Shown here: positions 48,462 through 57,457 of the stretch, one piece after another
Numbering within the stretch: the first letter of the stretch is position 1
How the letters are laid out: each line of letters starts with the position of its first letter
From: an uncultured Rhodopila sp.
GTDB taxonomy: Bacteria; Pseudomonadota; Alphaproteobacteria; Acetobacterales; Acetobacteraceae
Reading direction: 5' to 3'
Assembly (NCBI RefSeq): GCF_903944925.1
Contig: NZ_CAJATU010000082.1
Span: 24,536-88,535 of the forward strand
DNA: 64,000 nucleotides
The notes under the pieces: model-generated
Database searches by the model: none
What the model was told of the DNA's origin: nothing
What the model saw: the letters and a program-made list of their open reading frames with translations, nothing else
Program-made: the position numbers and the translations under genes

Positions 48462-49022
48462 TCAACGGTCTTCGCCCAACAAACACACCCGCACATATGG
48501 CAGGAAATGCTCGACCCCCGGCGTCACCAACCCGTTAACTTTCGCCGCCTCATCGAAACGGCGCAGTTGCACCGCAGCAACGGCATGCGGCAGCGCAGCA
48601 AACGCCTCCGCCTCCTGCTCCGCCATCGGACCACCCTGCAACGACAGGCTCAGGACGCTGTCCTCCGACAGCCGCCTGAAGTAATCCGCTTCCACCGCAC
48701 ACAGATACCGTTTCGCCGCGACGTGCAGGCGCACGGGTTCGGTGACCAGCGGCCCGAAATAATCCCGCAGGAAGTCATATCCAACCTGTTCATGCCGATC
48801 GTCCACACCCTCGGCGGCGGGATTTTCGCCGAGATCGTGCACCATGTGGCCGATGTCATGCAGCAAAGCAGCAACGATCAGAGCTGCGCCGCAGCCGGAC
48901 CGTTCCGCCAGCCATGCAGCCTGCAGCGCGTGCGCCCGCTGGTTGATGTCGGACAGGCCGTAGCGGCCCTCCGCTTTGCCATCGATCAGCGCGGCGATCA
49001 TCTCGGCAGGACCATCGGTCAT
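48462..49022 (-). CDS. PhnZ-like HD-domain oxygenase
   Basis: This 186-residue protein resembles the phosphonate-operon HD-domain family (TIGR03276) that includes PhnZ, a diiron oxygenase cleaving a hydroxylated aminoethylphosphonate. The HD motif is LLHDIGHMVHDLGENPA; other conserved stretches are DDRHEQVGYDFLRDYFGP, VRLHVAAKRYLCAVEADYFR and SLSLQGGPMAEQEAEAF. A strong AAAGGAG precedes the ATG at 49022. No phosphonate transport or PhnY-type gene is adjacent, so the substrate is open. Confidence 0.8.
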   Translation of the reverse strand: MTDGPAEMIAALIDGKAEGRYGLSDINQRAHALQAAWLAERSGCGAALIVAALLHDIGHMVHDLGENPAAEGVDDRHEQVGYDFLRDYFGPLVTEPVRLHVAAKRYLCAVEADYFRRLSEDSVLSLSLQGGPMAEQEAEAFAALPHAVAAVQLRRFDEAAKVNGLVTPGVEHFLPYVRVCLLGEDR

Positions 49023-49146
49023 TGCGGGACTCCTTTCGCGGCGTTTCCCCCCGGGGTCTAATGCGCGAAACCGCCGCCGGCAAAAGGCGGTTGGATGACA
49101 AACCCGGCGGGCACCCCATGTGCCTGCCATACCAGGATACGTGTGC

Positions 49147-50541
49147 ATGCTTGATCAGGAACTCGACTGCATCGCCGGTTCGGCCGCCGATACCCGCCCG
49201 GTCCACCCGGTGCGGCCGGACGGCCTCGCGGCGTTCCTCGATACGCTGCTGCCGGCGCGGGCGGCCTACCTGAGGGATGCGGACTTCACGGCCAAGGCGG
49301 GGGAGCTGGCCTTGCTGCCCGGCCCGCAGGGGATCGCCTCCGCGGTGCTGGGCCTCGGCACCGAATCCACGCCGTTTACTTTCGGCAGCCTGCCGATGCG
49401 CCTGCCCGAAGGCGTCTGGCGCCTCGAGCCCGGGGATTACGACCCGGCAGACAGCACACTCGGCTATTGCCTCGGCGCCTACCGGTATGAGCGCTTTCGT
49501 TCCGTCGCCGGGCGCGGACCCGCTTTGCTGTTCGTTCCGCCCGGTCACGAGACCGCCCTGTCGCTGGCCGCCGCAACCTGGATGGTGCGCGACCTGATCA
49601 ATACGCCGGCGAACATCCTCGGGCCCGTCGAGCTGGCGGAGTTCGCCGCATCGGTGGCCGATCGGCATGGCGCGCAGGCCCGGATAACGGCCGATGGCGA
49701 ACTCGAAGACAACTATCCGGCGATCGCCGCCGTCGGGCGCGGTTCGATCCACCCGCCCCGGGTCGTTACTCTGCGCTGGCGCGGCAGCGCGGCGGCGGAG
49801 GACGCGCCGCTGGTGTCGTTATGCGGCAAGGGCGTCTGTTTCGACACCGGCGGCTACGACCTGAAGACCTCGGCGGGCATGCTGCGGATGAAGAAGGACA
49901 TGGGCGGGGCGGCAACCGTGCTCGGCCTGGCCCGGATCATCATGGAAGCCGATCTGCCGATTCGCCTCGCGGTGCGGCTGGGATGCGTGGAGAACGCGGT
50001 CTCCGGCACCGCCATGCGCCCCTCCGACATCATCACCACCCGCTCCGGCCAGAGCGTCGAGATCGGCAACACCGACGCGGAAGGCAGGCTGGTGCTGTGC
50101 GACCTGCTCGACGAAGCGTCCGGGGAAGCGCCGGCGCTGCTGATCGATTGCGCGACCCTGACGGGCGCCGCACGCGTCGCGCTGGGTCCGGATCTTCCGG
50201 CGCTGTTTTGTAACGACGACGGGCTGTCCGAGGCGCTCTTGCGCTTAGGTAACAGTGTCCACGACCCTTTATGGCGGTTGCCGTTGTGGTCCGGTTACGC
50301 GGACTGGTTGAAGAGTCCGGTCGCCGATATTAACAACGTTTCATCCAAGCCGCTGGCCGGCGCCATCGTTGCTGGATTGTACCTGCAACGCTTCGTCCGC
50401 CCTGGTATCCCTTGGATGCATATCGATCTCTATGCATGGAACGACCAAACGCGCCCCGGCCGTCCCGAGGGGGGCGAGGCGATGGGCATGCGCGCACTGT
50501 TCGCGCTGATCCGGGAGCGCGTTTCCGGAGGGCTGAGCTAA
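49147..50541 (+). CDS. M17-family leucyl aminopeptidase
   Basis: About 464 residues. The C-terminal catalytic domain has the family signature NTDAEGRLVLCD and the metal-binding CGKGVCFDTGGYDLKTSAGM (Lys, Asp) region plus MKKDMGGAATVLGLA. M17 enzymes remove N-terminal residues from peptides using two metal ions. The N-terminal domain is divergent from PepA. ATG at 49147 is chosen because it starts a protein-like sequence; an in-frame ATG at 49120 exists. Confidence 0.9.
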   Translation: MLDQELDCIAGSAADTRPVHPVRPDGLAAFLDTLLPARAAYLRDADFTAKAGELALLPGPQGIASAVLGLGTESTPFTFGSLPMRLPEGVWRLEPGDYDPADSTLGYCLGAYRYERFRSVAGRGPALLFVPPGHETALSLAAATWMVRDLINTPANILGPVELAEFAASVADRHGAQARITADGELEDNYPAIAAVGRGSIHPPRVVTLRWRGSAAAEDAPLVSLCGKGVCFDTGGYDLKTSAGMLRMKKDMGGAATVLGLARIIMEADLPIRLAVRLGCVENAVSGTAMRPSDIITTRSGQSVEIGNTDAEGRLVLCDLLDEASGEAPALLIDCATLTGAARVALGPDLPALFCNDDGLSEALLRLGNSVHDPLWRLPLWSGYADWLKSPVADINNVSSKPLAGAIVAGLYLQRFVRPGIPWMHIDLYAWNDQTRPGRPEGGEAMGMRALFALIRERVSGGLS

Positions 50542-50820
50542 CGATTCGTCCAGGAAATTATGGCGATTACGACCAAAATGCACGCGAATGTGATCGTGGC
50601 TATTCTCGCCCCGCACCGTACTGTCCCGCCAATCCAAGTTCAAGACCTGTATTAGCTGAATCAGCGCCATCGGGATCGCCGACGGCCTCTTTGCTCACGC
50701 AACGGTGACAACTTCGAAGTGTGTGAAACTGTAATAAGGTTGACCTCGATCTGTGTTTTCACTAATTGACAGGATGTGGACCCTGCGATTCGCAGCCACC
50801 GCATGAGAAAGGAAATTTAC

Positions 50821-51195
50821 GTGGCAGCTCCTCCTAATCCGGTTTCCGACGCCCAAGTCGGCCTTCTGCGCGATACCGTCGTTGCGCTGGTGCGTCGCGA
50901 CGGCGCCGATCTCTCGGCACGTCAGCTCGGGGTTTTTCTGACCTGCTATCTGAATGACGGGGGACATACGGTTCGCGGCCTCGCCGCGGAACTGAACGTT
51001 TCCAAGCCGGCCATCACCCGGGCGCTCGATCGGCTGGGTGAACTCGACCTGGCCCGCCGCAAGGTCGATCCGATGGATCGCCGCAGCGTGTTGGTCCAGC
51101 GGACGACCAAAGGTTCGGCGTTCCTGCGCGATCTCCGGACGATCATGATCGAGGCATCCGGCGGCCGCAAAGCCGCCACCAAGAAAGCCGCCTGA
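50821..51195 (+). CDS. MarR-family transcriptional regulator
   Basis: This protein of about 124 residues has a winged helix-turn-helix: VRGLAAELNVSKPAITRALD then RLGELDLARRKVDPMDRRSV, the MarR recognition helix and wing. It probably dimerises through the N-terminal LRDTVVALVRRDGADLS helix and regulates nearby genes on binding a small ligand. The C-terminus is basic (GRKAATKKAA). GTG at 50821 has AAAGGA 8 bases upstream; an ATG at 50803 is also in frame. Confidence 0.88.
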   Translation: MAAPPNPVSDAQVGLLRDTVVALVRRDGADLSARQLGVFLTCYLNDGGHTVRGLAAELNVSKPAITRALDRLGELDLARRKVDPMDRRSVLVQRTTKGSAFLRDLRTIMIEASGGRKAATKKAA

Positions 51196-51772
51196 TAGGA
51201 CCGCTTCCTCGGACGGATCCCGGTTGGCTGAATGATCGCGTCCTTTCGGTGCTGCCGCATCGGCATGGCCAGGAGTAATCCGGCCATGCCGATTGCGGCG
51301 AGCCGTGCTCACGCGTTGCGTATCGTTCCAGCGTGCCGTCTTGCCGCCGGGCCTCCGGGCACGAGTGGCTGATGGATTTGCGCACCCGGCCAGGTCGTTC
51401 CGGCAAAATATAAAACCTATAGCGATCCGGCGCGTTGCCCCGCATCGCGCGTGCTGCGTTGCGGCATACAACTGATCAACCTGCCGATCTTGCCGCCACA
51501 ACCGAAACTATCGGTCCGGCCGCGACGCACCTTTAAGGGCGAAACGGACCGGTAAGCGGATTTATTGCTTCCATTGCATGGGCGTTGTGTGGTCACTCCC
51601 GCGGACACTCGGCGGTGGAACCGCAACGAAGCCGCATCGCATCGATGCAGGCAGGCAGGCCCGCGCCACAGGCGCCGCTAAGGCAGCGGGCCGAAGGCGC
51701 CGCAACAGGAACTTTGTTTTGCCGGCGTTGCCGCCAACCCTGCCACGGCCACACATTTCCTGGATCGACACA
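51196..51772. other. Long gap between MarR and FecR-like genes
   Basis: About 577 bases without a convincing gene. It contains the hairpin at 51254-51299. Open frames on both strands here are Arg-rich and lack ribosome-binding sites. The leader of the FecR/DUF6600 gene, including its promoter, must lie here. Confidence 0.5.
51254..51299 (+). terminator. Strong hairpin after the MarR gene
   Basis: GCCGCATCGGCATGGCC and GGCCATGCCGATTGCGGC form a stem of about 17 bases with one bulge and an 11-base loop, 58 bases after the MarR stop. No U-run follows; it may be a terminator or a processed RNA end. Confidence 0.5.
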
Positions 51773-53671
51773 ATGCGCCGCAAACCGCGATTGTTCCGCC
51801 TTTCCGCCAGCGTTGCCCTGCTGGCCCTGCTTGCCCAACCGCTGCTGCCCGCGCCACGCGCGTTTGCACAATCACCGCAGCAACAAGGGCAGATTTCTCC
51901 GGACCAGGCGCGCGGCGACCCGCCGAACCGTGTCGGACGCATCGCGGGCCTTGTCGGCCAGGTCTCCTATCGCACCGGCGGCGACACGGACTGGACCGCC
52001 GCCAGCCGGAACTACCCGGTCAGCAGCGGCTACGGGTTCTGGACCAGTCCCACCGCTACGGCGGAGATCGAGGTCTCGGCCAGCCGCATCGTGCTGGCCG
52101 GAACCACCGAGTTCGACGTGACCACGCTCGATACGACCGGTCTGCAAGCCGTGGCGGCGCAGGGCGAATCCTATATCCACCTGCGCGACGTCGCCCCGGA
52201 TGAAGTCTGGTCGGTGCAGACCCCGCGCGGTCTGGTTCGCCTGACCGGCGCAGGGCGATACGGCATCGTCGCCGGCACCACCGAGCAGCCGACATTGGTC
52301 ACCGTGCTGGACGGCAACGCCGACATCCAGGCGCCGAACCTGTCGCTGCAGGTCACCGCCAACCAGACTGCGACGATTGCCGGGACGGATAATTTCCTCG
52401 GCAGCATCGGTCCGGCGCAGCGGGATGGCTTCCTCGATGCCAGGCTCGCGGCGGAGCGGCCGCCGCAGCGCGCGGTTGCGGCCGTCCCGCAGCAGGTTGC
52501 CCGCATGCCCGGCGGCGAAGAGCTCATCGGCGCCGGAAGCTGGGGCACGGCCCCGGAATACGGCCAGGTATGGTATCCGCCGGTTTCGCGCGGCTGGGTG
52601 CCGTACCGGCATGGCCACTGGGCCTATGTCGCGCCGTGGGGCTGGACCTGGATCGACGACGCATCCTGGGGCTTTGCGCCGTTCCATTACGGGCGGTGGC
52701 TACAGCTCGGCGGGCGCTGGGCGTGGACGCCGGGTGAGGTGGCCGTCGCCGCACCTCCGGTCTACGCCCCGGCCCTGGTCGCCTTCATCGGTGTCGGCGC
52801 CGGGTTCGCGCTGGGCGCGGCGCTGGCGTCCGGTTCCATCGGCTGGGTGCCACTAGGACCGCGCGAGGTGTACCATCCGTGGTACCACGCCTCGGACGCC
52901 TATGTCCGGCACGTCAACATCAACCACGTCACCAACGTGACGACGATCAACAGCACCAACGTTACGGTGAACAATTTCGTCAACCGCAGCGCCGCGACCT
53001 CGGTCCCGGCGGCGGCGATGACCGGGTCCCGGCCGATACGGGCGGTGGCCCAGCCGATAACGGCCACGCAATTTGCCTCGGCCCGTCCGGTGATCGGGCA
53101 GCAGCCGCTGGTCCCGGCGGCGGGAACGGCCGGCGTGACTCCAGCGGTCGCACGGCAGATGAACCTGGCAGCGGCCGGCGCGCCGAACCATCGGCCAGCG
53201 CCGGGGCCCGCGGTGTCCGCCAATGCGTCCGAACCCGGGTTCCGCCCGGCGCTTGCCGGCCCCGCTGCGACCGCCGCCGCGGTGCAGACCGCGCGGGAGC
53301 CGGGCGTTCACCCGGCGGCGGCGGCCGGGGTGGCCGCCGGGGTGGCGGCGCATCCCGGCACCGCGTCACCGGCTGCCGCGGAGGTGCGACCGTCCGGGCG
53401 GCCGGCGGCGCAAACCGCACACCCGGCCCGGGCCGAGCCACTCGCCGCAGCCGGGCCGCAATCCCGCCGTCCGGCGGCGAACCACGTGCCGCCGCACGCT
53501 CCTCCGGCTGCCGTAAACCGCCCGGTTGCCGAGACGCCTCATGCGGTGGCTCGCGCCGCTTTCGCGCCGCCGGCGGCACATGCTGCACCGCTACAGGCAA
53601 GCCACGCCGCCGCGGCACCGCCGCGGGCCGAACCGGCGCAGCATCATGAGAAGCGGCCGGGCGACCGGTAA
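51773..53671 (+). CDS. Exported FecR / DUF6600-type surface protein
   Basis: About 632 residues. Signal peptide (LSASVALLALLAQPLLPAPR); FecR-like domain (WSVQTPRGLVRLTGAGRYGI then LVTVLDGNADIQAP); then a tryptophan-rich segment (GWVPYRHGHWAYVAPWGWTW, DDASWGFAPFHYGRW) typical of DUF6600. A C-terminal half of more than 200 residues is low-complexity Ala/Pro/Val and may be extended in the envelope. FecR domains often sit in sigma-factor signalling, but no sigma factor gene is adjacent; related proteins look structural. Function unknown. Confidence 0.82.
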   Translation: MRRKPRLFRLSASVALLALLAQPLLPAPRAFAQSPQQQGQISPDQARGDPPNRVGRIAGLVGQVSYRTGGDTDWTAASRNYPVSSGYGFWTSPTATAEIEVSASRIVLAGTTEFDVTTLDTTGLQAVAAQGESYIHLRDVAPDEVWSVQTPRGLVRLTGAGRYGIVAGTTEQPTLVTVLDGNADIQAPNLSLQVTANQTATIAGTDNFLGSIGPAQRDGFLDARLAAERPPQRAVAAVPQQVARMPGGEELIGAGSWGTAPEYGQVWYPPVSRGWVPYRHGHWAYVAPWGWTWIDDASWGFAPFHYGRWLQLGGRWAWTPGEVAVAAPPVYAPALVAFIGVGAGFALGAALASGSIGWVPLGPREVYHPWYHASDAYVRHVNINHVTNVTTINSTNVTVNNFVNRSAATSVPAAAMTGSRPIRAVAQPITATQFASARPVIGQQPLVPAAGTAGVTPAVARQMNLAAAGAPNHRPAPGPAVSANASEPGFRPALAGPAATAAAVQTAREPGVHPAAAAGVAAGVAAHPGTASPAAAEVRPSGRPAAQTAHPARAEPLAAAGPQSRRPAANHVPPHAPPAAVNRPVAETPHAVARAAFAPPAAHAAPLQASHAAAAPPRAEPAQHHEKRPGDR

Positions 53672-53684
53672 TCGTCCCAACGAT

Positions 53685-53714
53685 CCCCGAACCGTCACCG
53701 CGAGCGGTTCGGGG
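53685..53714 (+). terminator. Terminator-like hairpin after the FecR/DUF6600 gene
   Basis: CCCCGAACCG and CGGTTCGGGG form a perfect 10-base stem with a 10-base loop, 14 bases after the stop codon; CATCTTCT follows. Confidence 0.65.
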
Positions 53715-53861
53715 CATCTTCTGATGGTGCATGGACACACACCGGGCCGCTCGCGACAGACACACGGCGGGCCGCGATCACGGACGCCCGGTTTCATATC
53801 AACCCGTTGACCATTTCGCGTGCGTGCGACAAACGACGCGGCACGGGAGGAACTTACAGCC

Positions 53862-55169
53862 ATGTCGCAATCCGTAGCACCCGCCAGGCCGCGCAGCAGG
53901 GCCCGCTTCGGCATCCTGGCGCTGATCTCCATCGGCACCATGATCAATTATCTCGACCGGACGGTGCTGGGCATCGCCGCGCCGAGTCTGCGAGCCGATC
54001 TGGGGATCGATGCGGCGACGATGGGGTGGGTGTTCTCGGCGTTCGGCTGGACCTACGCCGCGCTGCAGATCCCTGGCGGCATCTTCCTCGACCGCTTCGG
54101 TGCCAAGGTCACCTATTTCCTGTCGGTGACGTTCTGGTCGCTGTTCACCTTGCTCCAGGGTTTCGCCACCGGGCTGGTTTCCCTGCTGCTGTACCGCTTC
54201 GGGCTTGGCGTGTCGGAGGCGCCGTGCTTCCCCGCCAACAGCCGCATCGTCGGCACCTGGTTCCCGCAGCAGGAACGCGCCACGGCCACCGGCATCTATA
54301 CCGTCGGCGAGTATATCGGCCTGGCGTTCTTCAGTCCGATCCTGTTCTGGCTGATGGCGGCCTATAGCTGGCACGCACTGTTCATTGCCGTCGGGGGCGC
54401 CGGTATCCTGTTCGGCGCGGTGTGGTGGATCTTCTACAAGGAGCCGCGCGACCACCGCTCGGTCAGCCAGTCGGAACTGGACTATATCGCCGCCGGCGGC
54501 GGACTGGAGACAAAAGGCGCGCAAAAACTGCCGTTCTCCTGGGCCAATGTCGGCCATCTGCTGTCCTACCGGCAGATCTGGGGCGCCTCCATCGGCCAGT
54601 TCGCCGGCAACGCGACCCTGGTGTTCTTCCTGACCTGGTTTCCCACCTACCTCGCCACCGAGCGCCACATGGGCTGGGTCAAGGTCGGCTTCTTCGCCGT
54701 GCTGCCGTTCATTGCGGCGGCCACCGGGGTATTGGCCGGCGGCTTCTTCTCCGACCTGCTGTTGAAGCGCAGCGGTTCGGCCAATATCGCCCGCAAGACG
54801 CCGATAATCGGCGGCCTGCTGCTGGCGTCGCTGATCGTGACGGCGAACTACGTGGACAGCGACCCGGCGGTCATCGCCATCCTCTCCATCGCGTTTTTCG
54901 GCCAGGGCATGGTCGGCCTCGGCTGGACGGTGATCTCCGACATCGCGCCTCGGCCGCTGATGGGCGTGACCGGCGGGCTGTTCAACTTCGCCGCCAACCT
55001 CGCCGGCATCATCACGCCGCTGGTCATCGGCTTCATCATCAGCGCCACCGGATCGTTCCAATGGGCGCTGGCGTTCGTCGGCGCTACGGCGCTGGCGGGC
55101 GCGCTGTCCTACATCTTCCTGCTGGGCGACATCCACCGCATCGAGCTGCCCGGGGAGGCCCGCCGATGA
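53862..55169 (+). CDS. MFS transporter (anion:cation symporter-like)
   Basis: This 435-residue transporter has 12 predicted helices and the ACS-family pattern: [20 protein letters not shown] in helix 1, [20 protein letters not shown], and [21 protein letters not shown] members carry organic acids such as hexuronates, tartrate or galactonate. GAGGAA precedes the ATG at 53862. It shares an ATGA overlap with aroQ, suggesting uptake of quinate, shikimate or a related cyclic acid; that substrate is an inference from the neighbour. Confidence 0.9.
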   Translation: MSQSVAPARPRSRARFGILALISIGTMINYLDRTVLGIAAPSLRADLGIDAATMGWVFSAFGWTYAALQIPGGIFLDRFGAKVTYFLSVTFWSLFTLLQGFATGLVSLLLYRFGLGVSEAPCFPANSRIVGTWFPQQERATATGIYTVGEYIGLAFFSPILFWLMAAYSWHALFIAVGGAGILFGAVWWIFYKEPRDHRSVSQSELDYIAAGGGLETKGAQKLPFSWANVGHLLSYRQIWGASIGQFAGNATLVFFLTWFPTYLATERHMGWVKVGFFAVLPFIAAATGVLAGGFFSDLLLKRSGSANIARKTPIIGGLLLASLIVTANYVDSDPAVIAILSIAFFGQGMVGLGWTVISDIAPRPLMGVTGGLFNFAANLAGIITPLVIGFIISATGSFQWALAFVGATALAGALSYIFLLGDIHRIELPGEARR

Positions 55170-55612
55170 GCCGCCTGGTCTTCCTGCTGAACGGCCCGAA
55201 CCTGAACCTGTTGGGCAAGCGCCAGCCGCAGATCTACGGGCACGAGACCCTGGCCGACGTCGAACGCGACTGCCGCGCGCTGGCGGCGGAGCTGAAGCTG
55301 GATCTGCGGTTCCACCAGAGCAACCGGGAATACGAGATCATCGACTGGGTCCACGAAGCGCGTGAAATCGCCGGCGGCATCGTTATCAATCCGGGGGCGT
55401 TCACCCATACCTCGGTCGCGATCCTGGACGCGCTCAACAGCTTCGACGCCCCGGTGTTCGAAGTCCACATCTCCAACGTCCATAAGCGGGAGGAATTCCG
55501 CCACCACTCGTTCGTTTCGCTGCGCGCGGACGGGGTGATCGCCGGGTTCGGCACGCAGGGCTACCTGTTGGCGCTGCGGCGCGTCGCCAGGCTGATCGAC
55601 GACAAGGGCTAG
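55166..55612 (+). CDS. aroQ: Type II 3-dehydroquinate dehydratase
   Basis: This 148-residue enzyme interconverts 3-dehydroquinate and 3-dehydroshikimate. Conserved residues are visible: [18 protein letters not shown] with the catalytic Tyr, [34 protein letters not shown] and the active His in [16 protein letters not shown]. The ATGA overlap with the MFS gene suggests a catabolic role in hydroaromatic acid use, though it could also serve aromatic amino acid synthesis. Confidence 0.96.
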   Translation: MSRLVFLLNGPNLNLLGKRQPQIYGHETLADVERDCRALAAELKLDLRFHQSNREYEIIDWVHEAREIAGGIVINPGAFTHTSVAILDALNSFDAPVFEVHISNVHKREEFRHHSFVSLRADGVIAGFGTQGYLLALRRVARLIDDKG

Positions 55613-55658
55613 CGGGCAGGCCATTCCGGCGTCACGAAAGCCGTGGCATGATGCCGCG

Positions 55659-56600
55659 ATGGCAGCGCACGAACACCATCACGGACATGACCACCATGGT
55701 CACGACCACGGCCATCATCACGCCCCGGCGCGGATGGATGCCGCTTTCGCTATCGGCGCCGGGGTCAACCTGGCATTCGTCCTGGCTGAGGCGGGCTTTG
55801 GGCTGGCGGCCAACTCCGTCGCGCTGGTGGCCGACGCGGCGCACAACCTCGGCGACGTGCTGGCGCTGCTGCTGGCCTGGGCGGCGGCGTGGCTGACCCG
55901 GCGGCCGCCGACGGCACGGCGGACCTATGGCTGGGGGCGCAGCTCGATCCTGGCGGCGCTGATCAATGCGGCCGTGCTGCTCATTGGCGTCGGCGCCATC
56001 GGGGTGGAGGCGATACGGCGCCTGCTGCAGCCGGAACCGGTTGCGTCCGGCATCGTCATGGCGGTCGCGGCGGCGGGCATCGTGATCAACGGCGGCAGCG
56101 CGCTGCTGTTCATGCGCGATCGCGACAGCGACCTGAACATCCGCGCCCAATTCCAGCATCTGGCGGGCGACGCCGTGGTCTCGCTGGCGGTGGTGCTGGC
56201 TGCGCTGGCGATCCGGCTGACCGGGTTGACGTGGCTCGACCCGGTGGCAAGCCTGGGCGTCGTGGCGATCATCGTCGTCACCACCTGGAGCACGTTGCGG
56301 GAATCGATCGATCTGTCGCTGGACGCGGTGCCGGCGCGGCTGGCGCGGGAGTCGGTGCATGACTGGCTGGCCGATCTGCCCGGCGTGCGGGAGGTGCATG
56401 ATCTGCATATCTGGGCGCTGAGCACGACCGAGACCGCGCTGACGGTGCATCTGGTTTGCGAGTCCATTCCGGCGGCCCGCGCATCGCACGAACTCGCCAG
56501 TGCGTTGCAGGACAAATTCGGCATCGGCCACAGCACGATCCAGATCGAGACAGAAACGGATGCGGCGTTGTGCCGGCTGCGTCCGGCAGGCACGGTCTGA
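55659..56600 (+). CDS. Cation diffusion facilitator (Zn/Co/Cd efflux)
   Basis: This 313-residue CDF transporter has a His-rich N-terminus (HEHHHGHDHHGHDHGHHH) that can bind metal, six membrane helices, the metal-site pairs ADAAHNLGD and FQHLAGD, and a C-terminal cytoplasmic domain (VREVHDLHIWALSTTETALT). The layout is the CzcD/ZitB type, exchanging Zn2+ or similar ions for protons. No regulator is adjacent. Confidence 0.93.
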   Translation: MAAHEHHHGHDHHGHDHGHHHAPARMDAAFAIGAGVNLAFVLAEAGFGLAANSVALVADAAHNLGDVLALLLAWAAAWLTRRPPTARRTYGWGRSSILAALINAAVLLIGVGAIGVEAIRRLLQPEPVASGIVMAVAAAGIVINGGSALLFMRDRDSDLNIRAQFQHLAGDAVVSLAVVLAALAIRLTGLTWLDPVASLGVVAIIVVTTWSTLRESIDLSLDAVPARLARESVHDWLADLPGVREVHDLHIWALSTTETALTVHLVCESIPAARASHELASALQDKFGIGHSTIQIETETDAALCRLRPAGTV

Positions 56601-56663
56601 TTGGACAGACGCGGCTACCGGTGAGTATCCTGCGGTGGGAAATCATCCGGGAGGAAACCGGTC

Positions 56664-57443
56664 ATGAGCATCGTCTGGACCGATACGGTCAAAGAGATCG
56701 CCGGCATCAGGCTGCATATCACCAGGGGCGGCAACGGGCCGGCGGTTCTGGTACTGCACCACGACATCGGCACGGTTGAACGCCTGCCGTTTTATGATGC
56801 CCTGGCAGCGCGATTTGACGTTTTAATCCCGCACCATCCGGGCTGGGGCAAGTCGGAACGGCCGCAATGGCTGCGTCATCCGCGCGACATCGCCGCGATC
56901 TATGCGTGGCTGCTGTCGGACCTGAATGAACCGGGCGTGTCGCTGGTCGGACTTGGCTTCGGCGGCTGGATTGCTGCCGAAATGGCCAGCCTGGCGCCGG
57001 CGGGTTATCGCAACCTGGTACTGGTGGGCGCCGCGGGGATCAAGCCGCCGGAGGGGGATATCGCGGATCAGGCGATCGTTTCGTATATCGACTATCCGCG
57101 CGCGGGTTTTCATGACGAAGCCGCCTTCGCCGCTGTGTACGGCGATGTCAGCACGGACCAGTTGGAAGCCTGGGACATCGCGCGCGAAATGAGTTTCCGG
57201 ACCGCCTGGAAACCGTACATGTACAGCCAGACCTTGCCGCATCTGCTGGGCGGGATTCGGGCGCCGGCACTGGTGATCTGGGGCGACGACGACCGGATCG
57301 TTCCGCTCAGCGCGGGCCAGGCCTATGCCCGGGCGCTGCATGATGCGACTTTCACCAGCATCCCGGACTGCGGCCATTTCGCCGAGATGGAGAAGCCCGA
57401 GGCGGTCGCGAAACTGGTGATCGATTTCCTGTCCCGGCGCTGA
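56664..57443 (+). CDS. Alpha/beta-hydrolase-fold protein lacking the nucleophile Ser
   Basis: This 259-residue alpha/beta hydrolase-fold protein has the oxyanion-region HHDIGTVERLPFYDALA and PHHPGWGKSERP. The acid and His elements are IWGDDDRIVPLSAG and CGHFAEMEKPEAVAK. At the nucleophile elbow the usual G-x-S-x-G reads G-L-G-F-G (residues 96-100, Gly98), so the catalytic Ser is absent. It may be a binding protein or use another chemistry. It is 14 bases upstream of a flavin monooxygenase gene, so the two probably act together. Confidence 0.85.
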   Translation: MSIVWTDTVKEIAGIRLHITRGGNGPAVLVLHHDIGTVERLPFYDALAARFDVLIPHHPGWGKSERPQWLRHPRDIAAIYAWLLSDLNEPGVSLVGLGFGGWIAAEMASLAPAGYRNLVLVGAAGIKPPEGDIADQAIVSYIDYPRAGFHDEAAFAAVYGDVSTDQLEAWDIAREMSFRTAWKPYMYSQTLPHLLGGIRAPALVIWGDDDRIVPLSAGQAYARALHDATFTSIPDCGHFAEMEKPEAVAKLVIDFLSRR

Positions 57444-57457
57444 AGGAGGACTGTCCG

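Noticed and set aside
50695..51501. Minus-strand frame covering the MarR gene and its downstream gap
   Set aside because: No ribosome-binding site or motif; the MarR gene on the opposite strand is clear.
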